Source: Blepharisma japonicum (taxonomy: Eukaryota; Ciliophora; Heterotrichea; Heterotrichida; Blepharismidae). From it: a stretch of 64,000 nt of DNA. Position numbers and translations under genes: made by a program. Below the pieces are notes generated by a model. It did no database searches. It worked only from the letters and a program-made list of their open reading frames with translations, and had not been told where the DNA came from. The stretch covers positions 1 through 64,000 of the forward strand of contig CATKHK010000030.1 of NCBI GenBank assembly GCA_949751835.1, given 5' to 3'. Every line of letters begins with the position of its first letter. The stretch's first letter is position 1. This document shows positions 36,819-48,325 of this stretch, in pieces.

Positions 36819-37790
36819 ATGACAACTAGTCATCCAACTCGACAATCTTCTGTACCTGAAATCCATCCAATAATTCAACAATCAAGAAGCCTTCAATCTT
36901 CTTCTCAAAAGCGAATTAAAAATATCGTTGGGAGTACAAAATCTGGAACGGTTAATTATCTGCCAGACATGAAAGCATTCGACCCAGATCTTGTTCCGCC
37001 CACAGCTAAAAAAGCTGTTGAAGAAATCAAAGAATTTATAGCACTTGATATACTCTGCCTCAAAAAGCAAGAGTGAAATCGTAGCACTTATGTGGATCGC
37101 ACCAAATATTATTCAGACCAAATTCCTCTTGAAAAGAAAAAATTCGAAATTAGGCAAGGCCTTCGTGATTTTAATGAGCCAGAAGCAAGCAAAACAAAAG
37201 CCAATAAAATGTGGTCAGGGACTGAAACACGCAATAATTATACCAATTGAAATGTGAGCACAGAATTCAATATTCGCGAATCTAATAAAAATAATCAAAA
37301 ATTGTAACTTTTATACAGAACTCAAGAATCAATGCAAGAAACAGCAAAAAAGAACAAGAAATTGCTTCTAGTTAAAGGGTATGTAAAGCCTGATATGGGC
37401 CAAACAATTTTGAATGAAAAATTAAGGGACATAAAAAATCGAGAGGAAGAGCTTAGGAATAAAATAAGGCAAGAGTATTTATATGAATGTCCAGGATCAA
37501 GCAAGGAAAAAACTGCAGCTGGAGTGTTTAAGATGGTAGAAAAATATAAAATTAAGCAGAGACAAGCTGAAATTGCAAAGGTTGAAGTTCATGATGAAAC
37601 TTTTAAACCTGAACTAGGAAAAACACTAAAAACGAGAAAAACGAAAGAATATTTTCATGATGGAGCGTGGGTTATGAATGAAGATTTAGAAAAAGAAGCT
37701 TGGTCATGCTGCATGAATGAAGATGAAACATCGAAAGGCTGCTGTGTTCGAATAAGAGATTTAGACAGATGGCAAACTATTTCTATGTAA
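36819..37790 (+). CDS. Uncharacterised protein with CC/GC motif, one 15-nt intron
   Basis: 318 aa after removal of the intron at 37304-37318. ATG at 36819, TAA at 37788-37790. TGA Trp at 37074-37076. The N-terminal half is Ser/Gln-rich with SGTVNYLPDMKAFDPD. The second half is charged and probably helical (LRDIKNREEELRNKIRQ). The C-terminus carries AWSCCMNEDETSKGCC, a W-x-CC...GC arrangement that may bind metal. I have seen this type of ending in protist cytoskeletal or ciliary proteins, but that is only a hint. Divergent from the PAP2-like gene with 195 bp between starts. Confidence 0.75.
37304..37318 (+). other. 15-nt intron (GTAACTTTTATACAG)
   Basis: Without removal the frame stops at TAA inside the intron. 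With removal LKNNQK-type coding continues into the downstream frame. A at position 10. Confidence 0.9.
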
Positions 37791-38072
37791 TAGGCTTTAT
37801 TTAGCTAATTTATTAATTCATTTCTTCGAGATAAACAATGAAATTATTTAATATCACGAAATAAAGGAATCATTGAGAAATTTATAAAGAGACTCATCAT
37901 AAAAATTAATTCTGTATTTTTGCTGAATCACTATTTACCTAGAATTTAAAATGCATCATTTTAAATCTTTAAAAAAAATTATTATATAGATTCCTGGTTT
38001 AAATATATTGCGTCATAGAAAAAACTCAATATAATCTTATATCAAGGTAAAATAAATAATTATTAAAATATT

Positions 38073-39272
38073 ATGGCGGAACGACAATTATCAAGCTCTA
38101 AAAAGATGAAGCTAGAGAACAACGAAACTAAAGAAATCGAAGAGCCACAGCAACAGCTACTCGGAAGAGACGATCTTTACAATAAAATTTTTATCAAAAT
38201 TATTGATTTTGTGGAAGATGATGAAGAAGATCCAAAAAATTCTTTGAGTCTTTATATCTGTGGAAAGCCTGGGACAGGAAAAACATTTACAATTGAGAAA
38301 ATTATCGAAGAATTGCAACAAAGAAAAAAATCGCGCTTCAAGTTCATAATTACTTTGAATGCTATGGAAATAGCCAGTTATACCGATTTTTGGAAGCGAA
38401 TTTCTAACGAATTTCCAAAGCAATACAAAAAAAAGCCAGCGCTATTAGAGCCTAAACTTATTGAAGTCATAAAATTCCTTTCCCACCACATTTTATTGAT
38501 AATTGACGAATTTGAAAGTTTGATCCACCGATGAACTAAAGAGCAAGTGATAAAGCTTTTTATGCTCCCAAAGCGAACAAATGGGAAAATTGTATTAGTT
38601 TCTATATCAAATCTAGTAGGCATGCCTGATCTTTTAATGCCAGAACTTGATAGTCGATCATGCATGCCAGAAGTAATTGTGTTCCCTCCATACTCAAAAG
38701 ACCAACTTCTTAATATCATGACACATAACATTTCTTGTGAAAAAGATAATCGTGCTATGGAATTTTGTGCCAGACAAGTAGAAAAATTAGGAGATGTGAG
38801 GCAAGCTCTTGATATTTGCAAAAATGCTATCAGAGATGGAAAAATTGACCTAACAAATACTATAAAAACAGCCACAAAGTGAAATTCTAATATAAATGAA
38901 TTAAAAAACTTGCCTCAGCTGCAAAAATCTGCAGTTGTTATATGTAAAAGATTAACTGAAGACTTATCAGCGAAAAAAGCTAATGAAGGCGCAAATAAAA
39001 ATATCACAACTTCCCAGCTCCATTCAGCCTATTCACGAGCCATTTGTGGAAGAGGCGGTGAGGCACTTCCATGGCAAGAGTTTATGGAAATGCTTAATAA
39101 TTTAAACTCTTTTGGGTTTGCTAAATTAGAAGGCAAGTCAAAAGATGTTGGAAAGTGAAATGTTCAGATACCAGTTACATGGGAAGAAATTTCGAAAGCT
39201 TTTGAAGATGTGCCAGAAGTGCTAGAATTTAGAGAAACTCAGATAGGTTATTCTTGGAAATTTAGTGTTTAA
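38073..39272 (+). CDS. ORC1/CDC6-type AAA+ ATPase
   Basis: 399 aa, ATG at 38073, TAA at 39270-39272, TGA codons read as Trp (for example IHRWTKEQV). The AAA+ core has an initiator box (LLGRDDL), Walker A GKPGTGKT at about residue 68, Walker B ILLIIDEFE at about 143, sensor 1 region VSISN, and the sensor 2 signature GDVRQALDICKNA typical of ORC1 and CDC6. The C-terminal winged-helix region includes a TSQLHSAYSRAICGRGG segment. The family binds origins and helps load MCM2-7 in the nucleus. The protein is short and lacks the BAH domain of full ORC1, so CDC6 or a short ORC1 are both possible. Only 20 bp separates its stop from the convergent kinase gene. Confidence 0.88.
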
Positions 39273-39292
39273 TGATTAATTTCTTATAAAAC

Positions 39293-41479
39293 TTATATTT
39301 CATAATCTTCGTTAAATACATCAACAGATTCATAATCACAGTCGACGAAAACTACATCACATATCTCTTGAGCGGACCTGCAAGAAAATAAACTTGGATC
39401 TAAAGGTGGATTTATTTTTTTCTTGCTAAGTAAATCCCAGTTAATATCGCAGAAAAAGTGATGCTGCTTAAGCTGAGAAATCGTCGGTCTTTTTTCAGGA
39501 TTTTTATTCATTAAGCTTTGAATCAGATGCTTTGCATCAGATGAGATTTTTTTTGTAAATCTTAATTTTCCAGATGAAATTTGCTTGTACATTTTATTGA
39601 CATCTTGCTCGTTAAATGGAAGATGCCCTTCCAGCATTTCATAGAGGTTTACTCCAATTGAATATATATCGGCTGGCTTTCAGGCTCCATTATTTGATAA
39701 AAGTTCTGGTGCTAAATATGCTGGAGATCCACAAAATGTCATAGCTGGGTTTCACTTTGAGATATTTTCCTTTGCTAAGCCAAAATCAGCAAGCCTTATG
39801 TGCCCATCTTCATCAAGAAGAATATTTTGAGGTTTTAAGTCTCTGTAAACTATGTTAACCGAATGCAGATATTCGATCGCCAATATGGCTTCAGCTATAT
39901 AAAACTTCGCCTCTTTTTCATTTAAATATTTTTTATTTTCTATCAATTGCTCTAAATCACCATTTCCACAATACTGAAGTGCCATATAAAGGTTTTTTGG
40001 TGTTTGGAAAGCCCAATGTAGCTCGATAATAAATGGATTTTTGCTTGATTTTAATATTTTGCATTCAGCTATAGCATATTTCAGCTGGTGATGCCTTTTT
40101 AGTGAGCTTTTATTAAGTACTTTCAATGCATAAATTTCTCCATTGTTCTTTTTCCTTACCTTAAATACCTGCCCAAAGCTTCCATTACCAAGCTCTTCAA
40201 TGATATCGAAACTATTAAACCCTACTGACTGTCCATCCTCTTCTCTATCAGAGTTTTCATCTGCATTTTCCTCAAAGTTTGTGCATACTTTATTTAAAAT
40301 ATTTTTATTTTCTTCTTTAGCTCCATTGTCAAAACCTTTTAATTGGAAATATTGTACAGCTTCATGAATTTGCTTTATTCATACATTTGCCATGTCAGAA
40401 TATTTGCAGTAGTATTTGAAGGGCTTTTCTCTTGTTTCTATAGAAAAGTAGCATCTTTGATCATTATGAGTGCTTGACACTGGCCTGATATCTTGAATAT
40501 CTTTAATCTGTATTGAAATGTCTGGAGGCAAAGAGTCTATATAAGTTGCTCGCTGATTGTAGTGTTTCAAAGTTCCTTCTTGGGTGTCGAGAAACAAAAA
40601 TACAAGTTTATCATTTATTTGTCATGGGGTAGTTCAATAGACTTCTCCACTAAAGCTTGGAGGCTTATCCTCAGAGTTTGCTTTTGAATATTTATGCAAT
40701 AATTCGTTGCCTGAGTATTGAGGGATTAATTCAAGAATTCTTTGCTTTGTAGCAAGTTCCAACGGATTTTTTCCTTGTGCGTTTTCTAAAGAGATTGAAG
40801 CTTTGTTCTCTAAAAGTAGCCTAACTATTTTTGTATAGCCTTTTTCACATGCGATATGCAAAGCAGAACCTAAAATTGTCATTTTATTTATTTGGATCCC
40901 TGGGTGGTTTATTAATAGCTCTACGCATGGAAAATAGCAATTATCGCAAGATAATTGCAAAGGAGTTCAGCCATCTGCAGTCTCTATATTGCAATTGGCT
41001 CCAAGTTTTAATAATTCTTTTAAGACATTCGCCTTTCCATCTTGGCAGACATAGTGGATCGCACATCAATTATTTATAAGCGGAGAATTAATTAAGTCTC
41101 CGACGTCTTCTGAATTTAAATTTAAAGCTTTCTCTTTTTGGTATTCTTCAATGGTGCTTAATAAAAGGTCAACATTTCCACACTTGCAGGAGTCTATAAT
41201 TTTTTCTATTCACGTGGATACTGGTTCTGGGCTTATTTCGCTCAGAACACTTGGAGAGTCACAGCGGTGGAGGTTTATAATGGATGATGAGAATTTACCT
41301 AATGAGCATTTAAATTTTGATTCACTACATGGTGAAGAATCAGCTGTTTCAGCAGAGTTACGATAGATACTGTACCTGGCAAAGCCAAAAAAAGATTGTG
41401 AACTTGACTTAGGGGATACAGAAAGAGGAAAGTGGTCAAGGATTTCCTATGTGAATTGTACCTTATCTAATGGGTCCAT
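39293..41479 (-). CDS. Ankyrin-PH-AGC-type protein kinase
   Basis: 723 aa after removal of an intron at 41447-41461. ATG at 41477-41479, TAA at 39293-39295. The intron is needed because the frame from the ATG stops at TAG at its end. Order: Ser-rich N-terminus (1-85); about four ankyrin-like repeats (about 88-250; ADGWTPLQLSC, GSALHIACEKGYTKIVRLLL); PH domain (about 270-365, ending VWIKQIHEAVQYF); kinase (about 418-680) with GNGSFGQVF, ALKVLNK, YRDLKPQNILLD, DFGLAK and GSPAYLAPE. All catalytic residues are present, so it should be active. The PH domain suggests recruitment to phosphoinositides. Kinase features are AGC-like but a C-terminal hydrophobic motif is not evident. Confidence 0.9.
41447..41461 (-). 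other. 15-nt intron in the ankyrin-PH kinase gene
   Basis: Minus-strand GTACAATTCACATAG, A at position 10, phase 0 between MDPLDK and EILDHF. Removes the only in-frame TAG. Confidence 0.88.
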
Positions 41480-41931
41480 AATTGTATATATATATCATAA
41501 CTGGCTTATCAGTAATGATTAGATTTTGCAGGTGAAATAAATTATTATTAAGTGATAATAGTTAATTTGAAGATTCTAGGAGAAAAATAATGATGAGAAT
41601 AAATTTTAAGTAAGAAAATGGTCACTAAATTTTGAATTTTATTTCAATTTGATTTTTATTCTCAATTTTAATAAATTTATTTAAACTCATACCTAAATAG
41701 TTAAGGAAGTGGTAGTTTCAGTCTTTTTACCTATGAGACTTTTAATTTTTTCTTTTTATACTGATGAACTATCATGATAAGCAAGCATGGCTGAATTAAT
41801 TAATTCAACAAATGAAAATATAAAGGTTTTTAAAGATTTAAATTAGTCTAGATAATATTAAATTACAATAGAAAGTAGTAAAATGATTACTTTGCATTTC
41901 ATTATTAAATTATATTTAATTACATTTAGAC
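41480..41931. other. AT-rich spacer
   Basis: About 450 bp between two minus-strand genes. It should carry the kinase promoter. No other feature seen. Confidence 0.5.
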
Positions 41932-42786
41932 TTAATTTTTGTATGTGGTTTTGATAATTATATCAAAAAATTTTTGAAAACTGATTTTTTCAACGTTTTC
42001 GCCACATTTCTTCAGCATCATATTTGCAAGCATTTCTAAATGATGCTTTGCTGATTTTTCATTCATGTCGAACACTTGAATTAAAGCTTCTTTATTTAAA
42101 TCTCATTGATTTTCAGACTGAATTAGCAAGAAAAAAACTAAATAATTCTTACATAGCTGCCTTTGCACTCTCAAGCTTTTCTTATTTTTTTTAGCAAATA
42201 TTTTCGGAGTAAAAATATTCCAGCTGGATGACTCTTGCAAATTTTCCAAGCATTTTATAAAATTTTCGCTATTTACCCATATCATCCCTTCAATAGGGTC
42301 AGTTAAAAGTGACCAAAAATGATAGTCACATGCATAGCAATCTAATCACAATTGTTTCACAATCACTCGGTGAGCTTCTGGTTCACCTTTATTATCCCGA
42401 GTTCATGAAGTTGATTTATATTTGTCTATGAGTGAATGAAAAATAGTATCGATTGTCCAGTATTGGTCTATTGAATACAGGCTAGGAGATCTATTATGAA
42501 AAGTTTTGGAATTTGAAAAGTCTTCAAGTGTAAACTTGTTTTTACAGGTTTCGGTTAGAACTGAGAAAGTCATATCCATGTCAATTGAAATTTTTGTGTC
42601 AACTGGGCAGTTGAGGTTAACTAAACTTGAAGATTTTCTGTGAATTGTCCTTCTCAATTTTGATTTTTTCATGGAAGGCTTTTTCAGAAGCTTAGATAAT
42701 GCATGATTTTTAGAAATAAGTTGTAAGAGTTTCGTAAGTATTTGAGAATCAATTCTTTGAGATGAAGATACCAGGCTTGTTTCCAT
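41932..42786 (-). CDS. Uncharacterised hydrophilic protein
   Basis: 284 aa, ATG at 42784-42786, TAA at 41932-41934. Frame held across several TGA Trp codons (for example TSWTRDNKGE, NQWDLNKEA). N-terminal part basic and Ser-rich (KKPSMKKSKLRRTIHRKSSS), resembling a kinase-target region. The C-terminal 60 residues are predicted helical (KSAKHHLEMLANMMLKK then FFDIIIKTTYKN). No signal peptide or TM segment. I do not recognise the family. Gene status is supported by length and frame consistency. Confidence 0.65.
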
Positions 42787-43283
42787 TGAGATTTTACAAA
42801 ATTAATAAATGGATTCAGTATCTGATGAATTTAAAATTTTTTTATTGGCAAACCTAGATTAAATATTTTTATAGAGAGAATAAATGTCGTAACATCTTTT
42901 GACTTTATTGAATTCCAAAATTTTTTTTATGAAAGTAAAATTGTTTTTATAATTTTTTTAAGAGATGTTATTATATTGGCAGAAATTTATTTTAATTAAG
43001 ATTATTTCAATTTCTCAAATTAAAAATCTTAACCTAATATTTTATCAAATTAATAAAGGAATGTGACATATTAATTCTTCAAAAATCTTTCTACTTCACA
43101 TCGATTTAATATTGGCAGGGTAATAGTTAATACAATTAAAATAAAGATATTTTGATATATTATAGTTAAACAAAAAAAATTATATCTACGTAAAAAGCCA
43201 TAAGATTTATTAATTTCAGTTCTCCATTGATTATGAAACATGAAATGGATAGTTATTAATTACATTAAATCTATTGAGAATAG
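42787..43283. other. AT-rich divergent spacer
   Basis: About 500 bp between divergent gene starts, strongly AT-rich. No feature recognised beyond presumed promoters. Confidence 0.5.
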
Positions 43284-43935
43284 ATGAGCTCATACGAAGA
43301 AAAAGGAACTATAAATGAAAATTTTAAAGGTACTTTCTATGCTAGTTCTAATCATCGGTGCAAGAAATACAGGTAAGACCACTATTTTGCACAAATTTCT
43401 TCGAAGTCGGATTTCATGGCCACACTATCCTACACTTGGCTTTGAATATCACCCATATATATGTGTCCACAAGCCTACAAACCAAACTATTCGTCTTCAA
43501 GTGTGAGACACTTCAGGACAGAACAAATATAGACAAATAATCCTACAGTAATTGTTATATAGCCATTTCCAAAGAGTTCATGGCGCTTTGGTCTTTTTTG
43601 ATCTTTCAGATAAAAGCACCTTCAATGAGCTAGATAATTGATATCGAGATCTAAGGAGAGTATGTGGAAATTATTGTGCAATTATTTTGGTTGGAAATAA
43701 GTCCGATCTTCCAAGGGAAATTTCAATGCATGAAGCAATTGATTGAGCAGAAAAGAAAAGCATGTATTATCTTGAGACTTCAGCGATGTGAGATCCATTA
43801 AAAGAGGATGATAGGCTGGTAGGAGCTGTTGCTTTGTTTGAAAAATTAATTTCACTTGTAATGGAAAAACATTGCAAAGAGGTGAAGACTAAAATTAGTT
43901 ATCATCCACAGCCAAGAGATTCATGCTTTTGTTAA
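43284..43935 (+). CDS. Rab-family small GTPase, two introns
   Basis: 206 aa after removal of a 16-nt intron (43330-43345) and a 15-nt intron (43548-43562). ATG at 43284, TAA at 43933-43935. G1 GARNTGKT, G3 WDTSGQ (W is TGA at 43504-43506; Ser replaces the usual Ala), G4 NKSD, G5 ETSA. The C-terminus ends RDSCFC, a CxC-type double geranylgeranylation signal, so it should be a membrane-trafficking Rab. Ala-to-Ser in WDTAGQ can occur in divergent Rabs. Switch 1 contains YPTLGFEYHPY. A downstream ATG inside the first intron region would give a wrong N-terminus, so the intron-removed start is preferred. Confidence 0.9.
43330..43345 (+). other. 16-nt intron 1 of the Rab gene
   Basis: GTACTTTCTATGCTAG, A at position 10. 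Removal joins INENFK to VLIIGARNTGKT, restoring the expected beta-1 strand before the P-loop. Confidence 0.92.
43548..43562 (+). other. 15-nt intron 2 of the Rab gene
   Basis: GTAATTGTTATATAG, A at position 10. Removal of the TAA it contains joins YRQIIL to HHFQRVHGALVFFDL. Confidence 0.92.
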
Positions 43936-44887
43936 TAGAAATTAAATTAACTCAATAAAAAATAAATAAAAATTTTACTTGAAGCTAGGAATTTTTAATT
44001 CATTTTATTGATAAAATATCCTTTTGGATTTGGATCAGTAATTATGTAGGATTCAGTAATATTTTTATACCAAGTGGTTCATTTATATAAGTATAAAGTA
44101 TTATAAATCATCTTATAAGATATAGAATGAGTTAAGATCGATTTATAATCAGATTATTATTTCTTCAAAAACAATTTTTTCAAACTCTGATGAATAATCT
44201 ATTATCCCGTATGATTTGATCGTTTATGTCTGATTTTCTAAATGACATTTTCAATTATTAAAGACTCATGAATTAACTAATATATCCCTAAGTCATTTAT
44301 CAATTTTTTAACAAATTTTCAGAGTTTACAAAATGAAGTACAAGTCTATAAAAAGTATTATACCATCTTAATTAGTGTGCCAAATTGATAATTCCTGCTT
44401 TAAAACTTAATTTTCATATATTATTCCTTAAAATAAAAATTATTAAACTTATCATCCAAAAAATTCCATTAACTATTAATTCTTATTGATTAATTTTTCT
44501 TTGAAAACTTTCGGTTACCCGAATGAAATTTTTTTGAAATTCCCTTAATATGTATTTACTGACCTATTGGAAAAGAGGGAGCTGACAATAAATAAATTCC
44601 CCAGTAAACCAGAAATCTATGTTTTCCTATAGCACATGAGTAACTACCAACAAAATACATATAAAGTGGAATAATTTAAAAGAAAAACAATATTTTTTTA
44701 TTATTCTTGTTTTTCAACTGTTGTATTTTATAAAGCGAATTGGCATATGAATTACTAATAATCATATACTCTAACACATTAGAGTAATAAAAACTAAAAA
44801 AATAAAAAATTAAAGCGATCAGTATTTTCATTTCTTTGACTCTAGCCCATATTTTCCAGTAAATAATGCACACGATATATACATTAA
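43936..44887. other. AT-rich spacer
   Basis: About 950 bp. A hydrophobic minus-strand open stretch at 44676-44897 has the composition of random AT-rich DNA and overlaps the next gene's start, so I do not call it. Nothing else seen. Confidence 0.5.
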
Positions 44888-46093
44888 ATGTCATCAATTT
44901 TTACTCCTACAGACAGCTATCTAGAAGGTGTATTTAAGTTCTGGATGCCATACAGTCAATCCGACACTGAAGAAGTTTTAACCGAAAACTTATATGAAGT
45001 TACCAAAAATCAGATTCTTAAAGAAAATAGCTATACGTTGACAACTTCAGTGCTTATCAAAAACAGTGAGCATAAAAAATTTTCCCCTATAGAGTGAAAG
45101 TTTGTACAGCCTTTTATTGAAGAGAACGATAAAAATATTAGATATGGCTTCACACTTGGCCTTGATGAGCACTCTCAAGATTTTTATGTTTCCTGCAAAG
45201 AAAAGTTGGACAAGTGGCTTGAGTGCTTATCATCAACTTGCATTATGACAAGCATAGAAAACGATTTTTCTATCGTTAAAAGAATTGGGAAAGGCAAATC
45301 AGCGGAAGTCTACTTAGCAATCTCCAATGAAAACTCTCAGAAGTATGCTATCAAAGCGATTGAAAAAGCTACTCTCAATGCCCAGAGTATGAGTAATTTA
45401 ATAGAAGAAATAAAGATTATGAGAAGTCTCAATCATCCAAATATTTTGAAGCTCCATCGTGTGTATGAAAGCAATTCACATATTTCCTTGGTTCTTGATT
45501 ATTTTGAAGAAGGCGATTTATATTCAAGAATAATCAGAAAAAAGACTTTTTCGGAGGCAACAGTAGCTAAATTCAGCCAAAAATTGTTTGAAGTCTTAGA
45601 ATATTTAGACTCAAAAAATATTGTGCATAGAGACATTAAATTAGAAAATATTCTGATGGTCTCAAATGAAAATGACTATGATTTTAAGCTTGCTGATTTT
45701 GGCTTAGCCTCTAAGTTAGGAGATGGTTTAACGCAGATCTGTGGATCTCCTGGATATATAGCTCCAGAAATTTTAAATCGCTTTTCATATGGAACCAAGG
45801 CAGATGCATTCAGTGCTGGATGCGTTATTTATATTCTGCTCTCTGGAAGTATGCCTTTTTACGGAAAAGAAGTTAAGCAAATAATCATCAGCAATAGAGA
45901 AGCAAAAATTCATTTTCACCAAAAAGTATGGAAATCAATTTCTTCTGGTGCAGTGAATTTCTTGCAAAAACTTATGGATCCTAGACCTGGCTTTAGAGTA
46001 AGTGCAAGTGAAGCTTTGAAGCATCCGTGATTTAAAACTCAAAATTTTGAGAAATTTTCTGAAAAATCCAAAGTTAAATCGACACTTTTTTAA
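44888..46093 (+). CDS. PH-domain CAMK-like protein kinase, tandem copy A
   Basis: 401 aa, ATG at 44888, TAA at 46091-46093. The N-terminal PH-like domain (about 10-115) ends in the typical Trp helix LDKWLECL. The kinase domain (about 128-385) has GKGKSAEVYL, YAIKAIEK, HRDIKLEN, DFGLAS, GSPGYIAPE and a C-terminal HPWF where W is TGA at 46028-46030. The lysine and both catalytic aspartates are present. The glycine loop reads GKGKSAEV, with the third Gly replaced. Paralogue of the gene at 47084 in the same order and strand. Membrane-recruited signalling kinase by inference; no calmodulin-binding tail seen. Confidence 0.9.
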
Positions 46094-47083
46094 GCATTTT
46101 AGGATACATACTTGTACACTAACGATAAATAAATAATATTTTTAATATACACAAATTTTTGAAATTAGAAAGTTAACTGAAACGTAGAAATGCACTTTTT
46201 GAATGGAGAAAAGAAGTTTGGTAATTGCCATTTCAATATTAATAAGTGAACTGCATTTTAGAGTCTGCTTGATAATGTTCTTTTTGTAAAAATAAATATT
46301 AATTAAATTTTATAAACTTCCCATTTATTTAATTATAGAAATTAGAAATAATTTACACTTATTCTTTTGAGAAAGATCAGAAAGCAGTTGATTAATTAGT
46401 TTAGATCAAAATAATTATGATAAAAATTTGAAATTATTTATATTTTGGTTTTCAACTAATTAAATTTTATCATCCTATAAACTCTTATTTCTTTATATTT
46501 TATTCCTTTAAATAAGATGTTTGAATAACTTTAAATTCAATGTAATGATATTTATATGTCATTCGCTTGGAAGATGAATATAACTATCGCTAAAAATTCA
46601 AATTTTTCTATTATCATTATTAGTATTTTCCTATAAAACTCAATTAATTTTAGCATAATTAAATATAATCTTAAGGATATCGTTGAAATTTATTATTCTT
46701 AATTTAATAATTCCCCAAAGTTTCATTATAAGATTGATCAGTAAATTTAAAAAACATTTTCTCAAAAAAAGAAAAATTATAACTTTTCGTAACGCTTTGC
46801 ATATACTCAATTAGGATTCCACAACACAAACAAAATAGCTGCAGAGCTGAGAGATAGCTTATTCCTAAAAAATTCGTTAATTGATTTGTTATTAATTTAA
46901 AAATTTAAGTAAGGGCTCTACTCTTATGATACTCGAGTAAACAGCAATTTATCCTTTTCTTTTATCCTGAAAGCAATGATGATCAATTTTTATAACGAAA
47001 AAATTGAAAAAGTTTCAAATTTATTTACCATGTTTTTACTTGCAGAAATGTATTAAATTATCAGTGAAGTTATAAATATTAAA
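46094..47083. other. AT-rich spacer between the paired kinases
   Basis: About 990 bp with no recognisable gene, relic or repeat. Presumably holds the promoter of the second kinase. Confidence 0.5.
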
Positions 47084-48325
47084 ATGCAATCTATTTTTGA
47101 ATCAATTGACAAAGCAAAGCAGTTAAACTATGAGTTTTGGATGCCATATGTGTCATCAAACGATATAGAAGTGTTTAGTGATCAGCTCTACGAAGTTTCT
47201 AAGAATCAAATAAAAACTGGAACTTACACACTGACAAAAACCACACTTATAAAAAACAAGCCTATTAAAAAATCAGTGCCAATAGAATGAAAACTAGTGA
47301 TTCCATTCGTTGACGAAATTAACAACTCCAAGCGCTTTGGTTTTAGGCTTGGTCACACATCACATTATAGAGATTTTTTTGTTTCTACTCAAGAAAAGCT
47401 TGATCTTTGGTTATCGTACTTTTCAAATATCTGTATCATGACTGACGTTGAAAACGATTTCAACTTCATAAGAAGAATTGGCAAAGGCAAATCAGCTCAC
47501 GTTTTTCTTACAGATTGTATAGAAAACTCTCAAAAGTATGCTATAAAATCTATAAATAAATCATTTATAGCTGCAAGTGCTCAAAATTTGGAAGGAACTA
47601 TAAACGAAATAGCGATCTTAAGGAAGCTTGACCATCCAAACATAATTAAAATCTACAGAGTTTATGAGAATGAATCACAAGTGAGCTTGGTTTTAGACTA
47701 TTTGGAAGGTGGAGATTTATTTTCAAGAATTATGGAAAAAAGCAAGCTTCCTGAAAGCAGCGTTGCTAAACTTAGTCAAAATCTCTTAAAAACTCTTGAA
47801 TATTTAAATGAGCAAAAAATTGCACACAGAGACATAAAATTAGAAAATATTATGATGGTTTCAAAACGTAATGATTTTGATTTCAAATTAGCTGATTTTG
47901 GGCTTGCTCATGAAGCAAATGAAAGCATGACACAAATATGTGGATCACCAGGATATGTAGCACCAGAAATTTTAAGAGGGCTTAATTATGGAACAAAAGT
48001 TGATACTTTTAGCGCAGGATGTGTGATCTATATTTTATTATCAGGGAAAATGCCGTTTTTTGGTAAAGATACTAAAGAAGTGGTTAGAAAAAATAGAGAA
48101 GGGATTACATGTTTTCGTGACAGAGTTTGGGAATATGTATCATCAGAAGCCATAAATTTTATACTTAAACTTATGGAGCCTAAACCTGATGAGAGAGTAA
48201 ACGTGCATAGTGCACTTATGCATCCATGGTTCCGACATCAATTGAGAAGAAATTCCAATGAAGACTACATGGACTGCGATGAAATTGTTGATATATCTAC
48301 TTCCATAGGTTCAAGCTCTAAATAA
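47084..48325 (+). CDS. PH-domain CAMK-like protein kinase, tandem copy B
   Basis: 413 aa, ATG at 47084, TAA at 48323-48325. Same architecture as copy A: PH-like domain (EFWMPYVSSND to KLDLWLSYF), then kinase with GKGKSAHVFL, YAIKSINK, HRDIKLEN, DFGLAH, GSPGYVAPE and HPWF (here W is TGG). Internal TGA at 47288-47290 is Trp (PIEWKL), conserved with copy A, where the same position is also TGA. It has an additional acidic C-terminal tail (NEDYMDCDEIVDISTS). All catalytic residues are intact. Copies A and B are an old tandem duplication, given many substitutions. Confidence 0.9.

Noticed and set aside
44676-44897. Hydrophobic minus-strand frame
   Set aside because: Composition fits AT-rich spacer and it overlaps the start of the PH-kinase gene.
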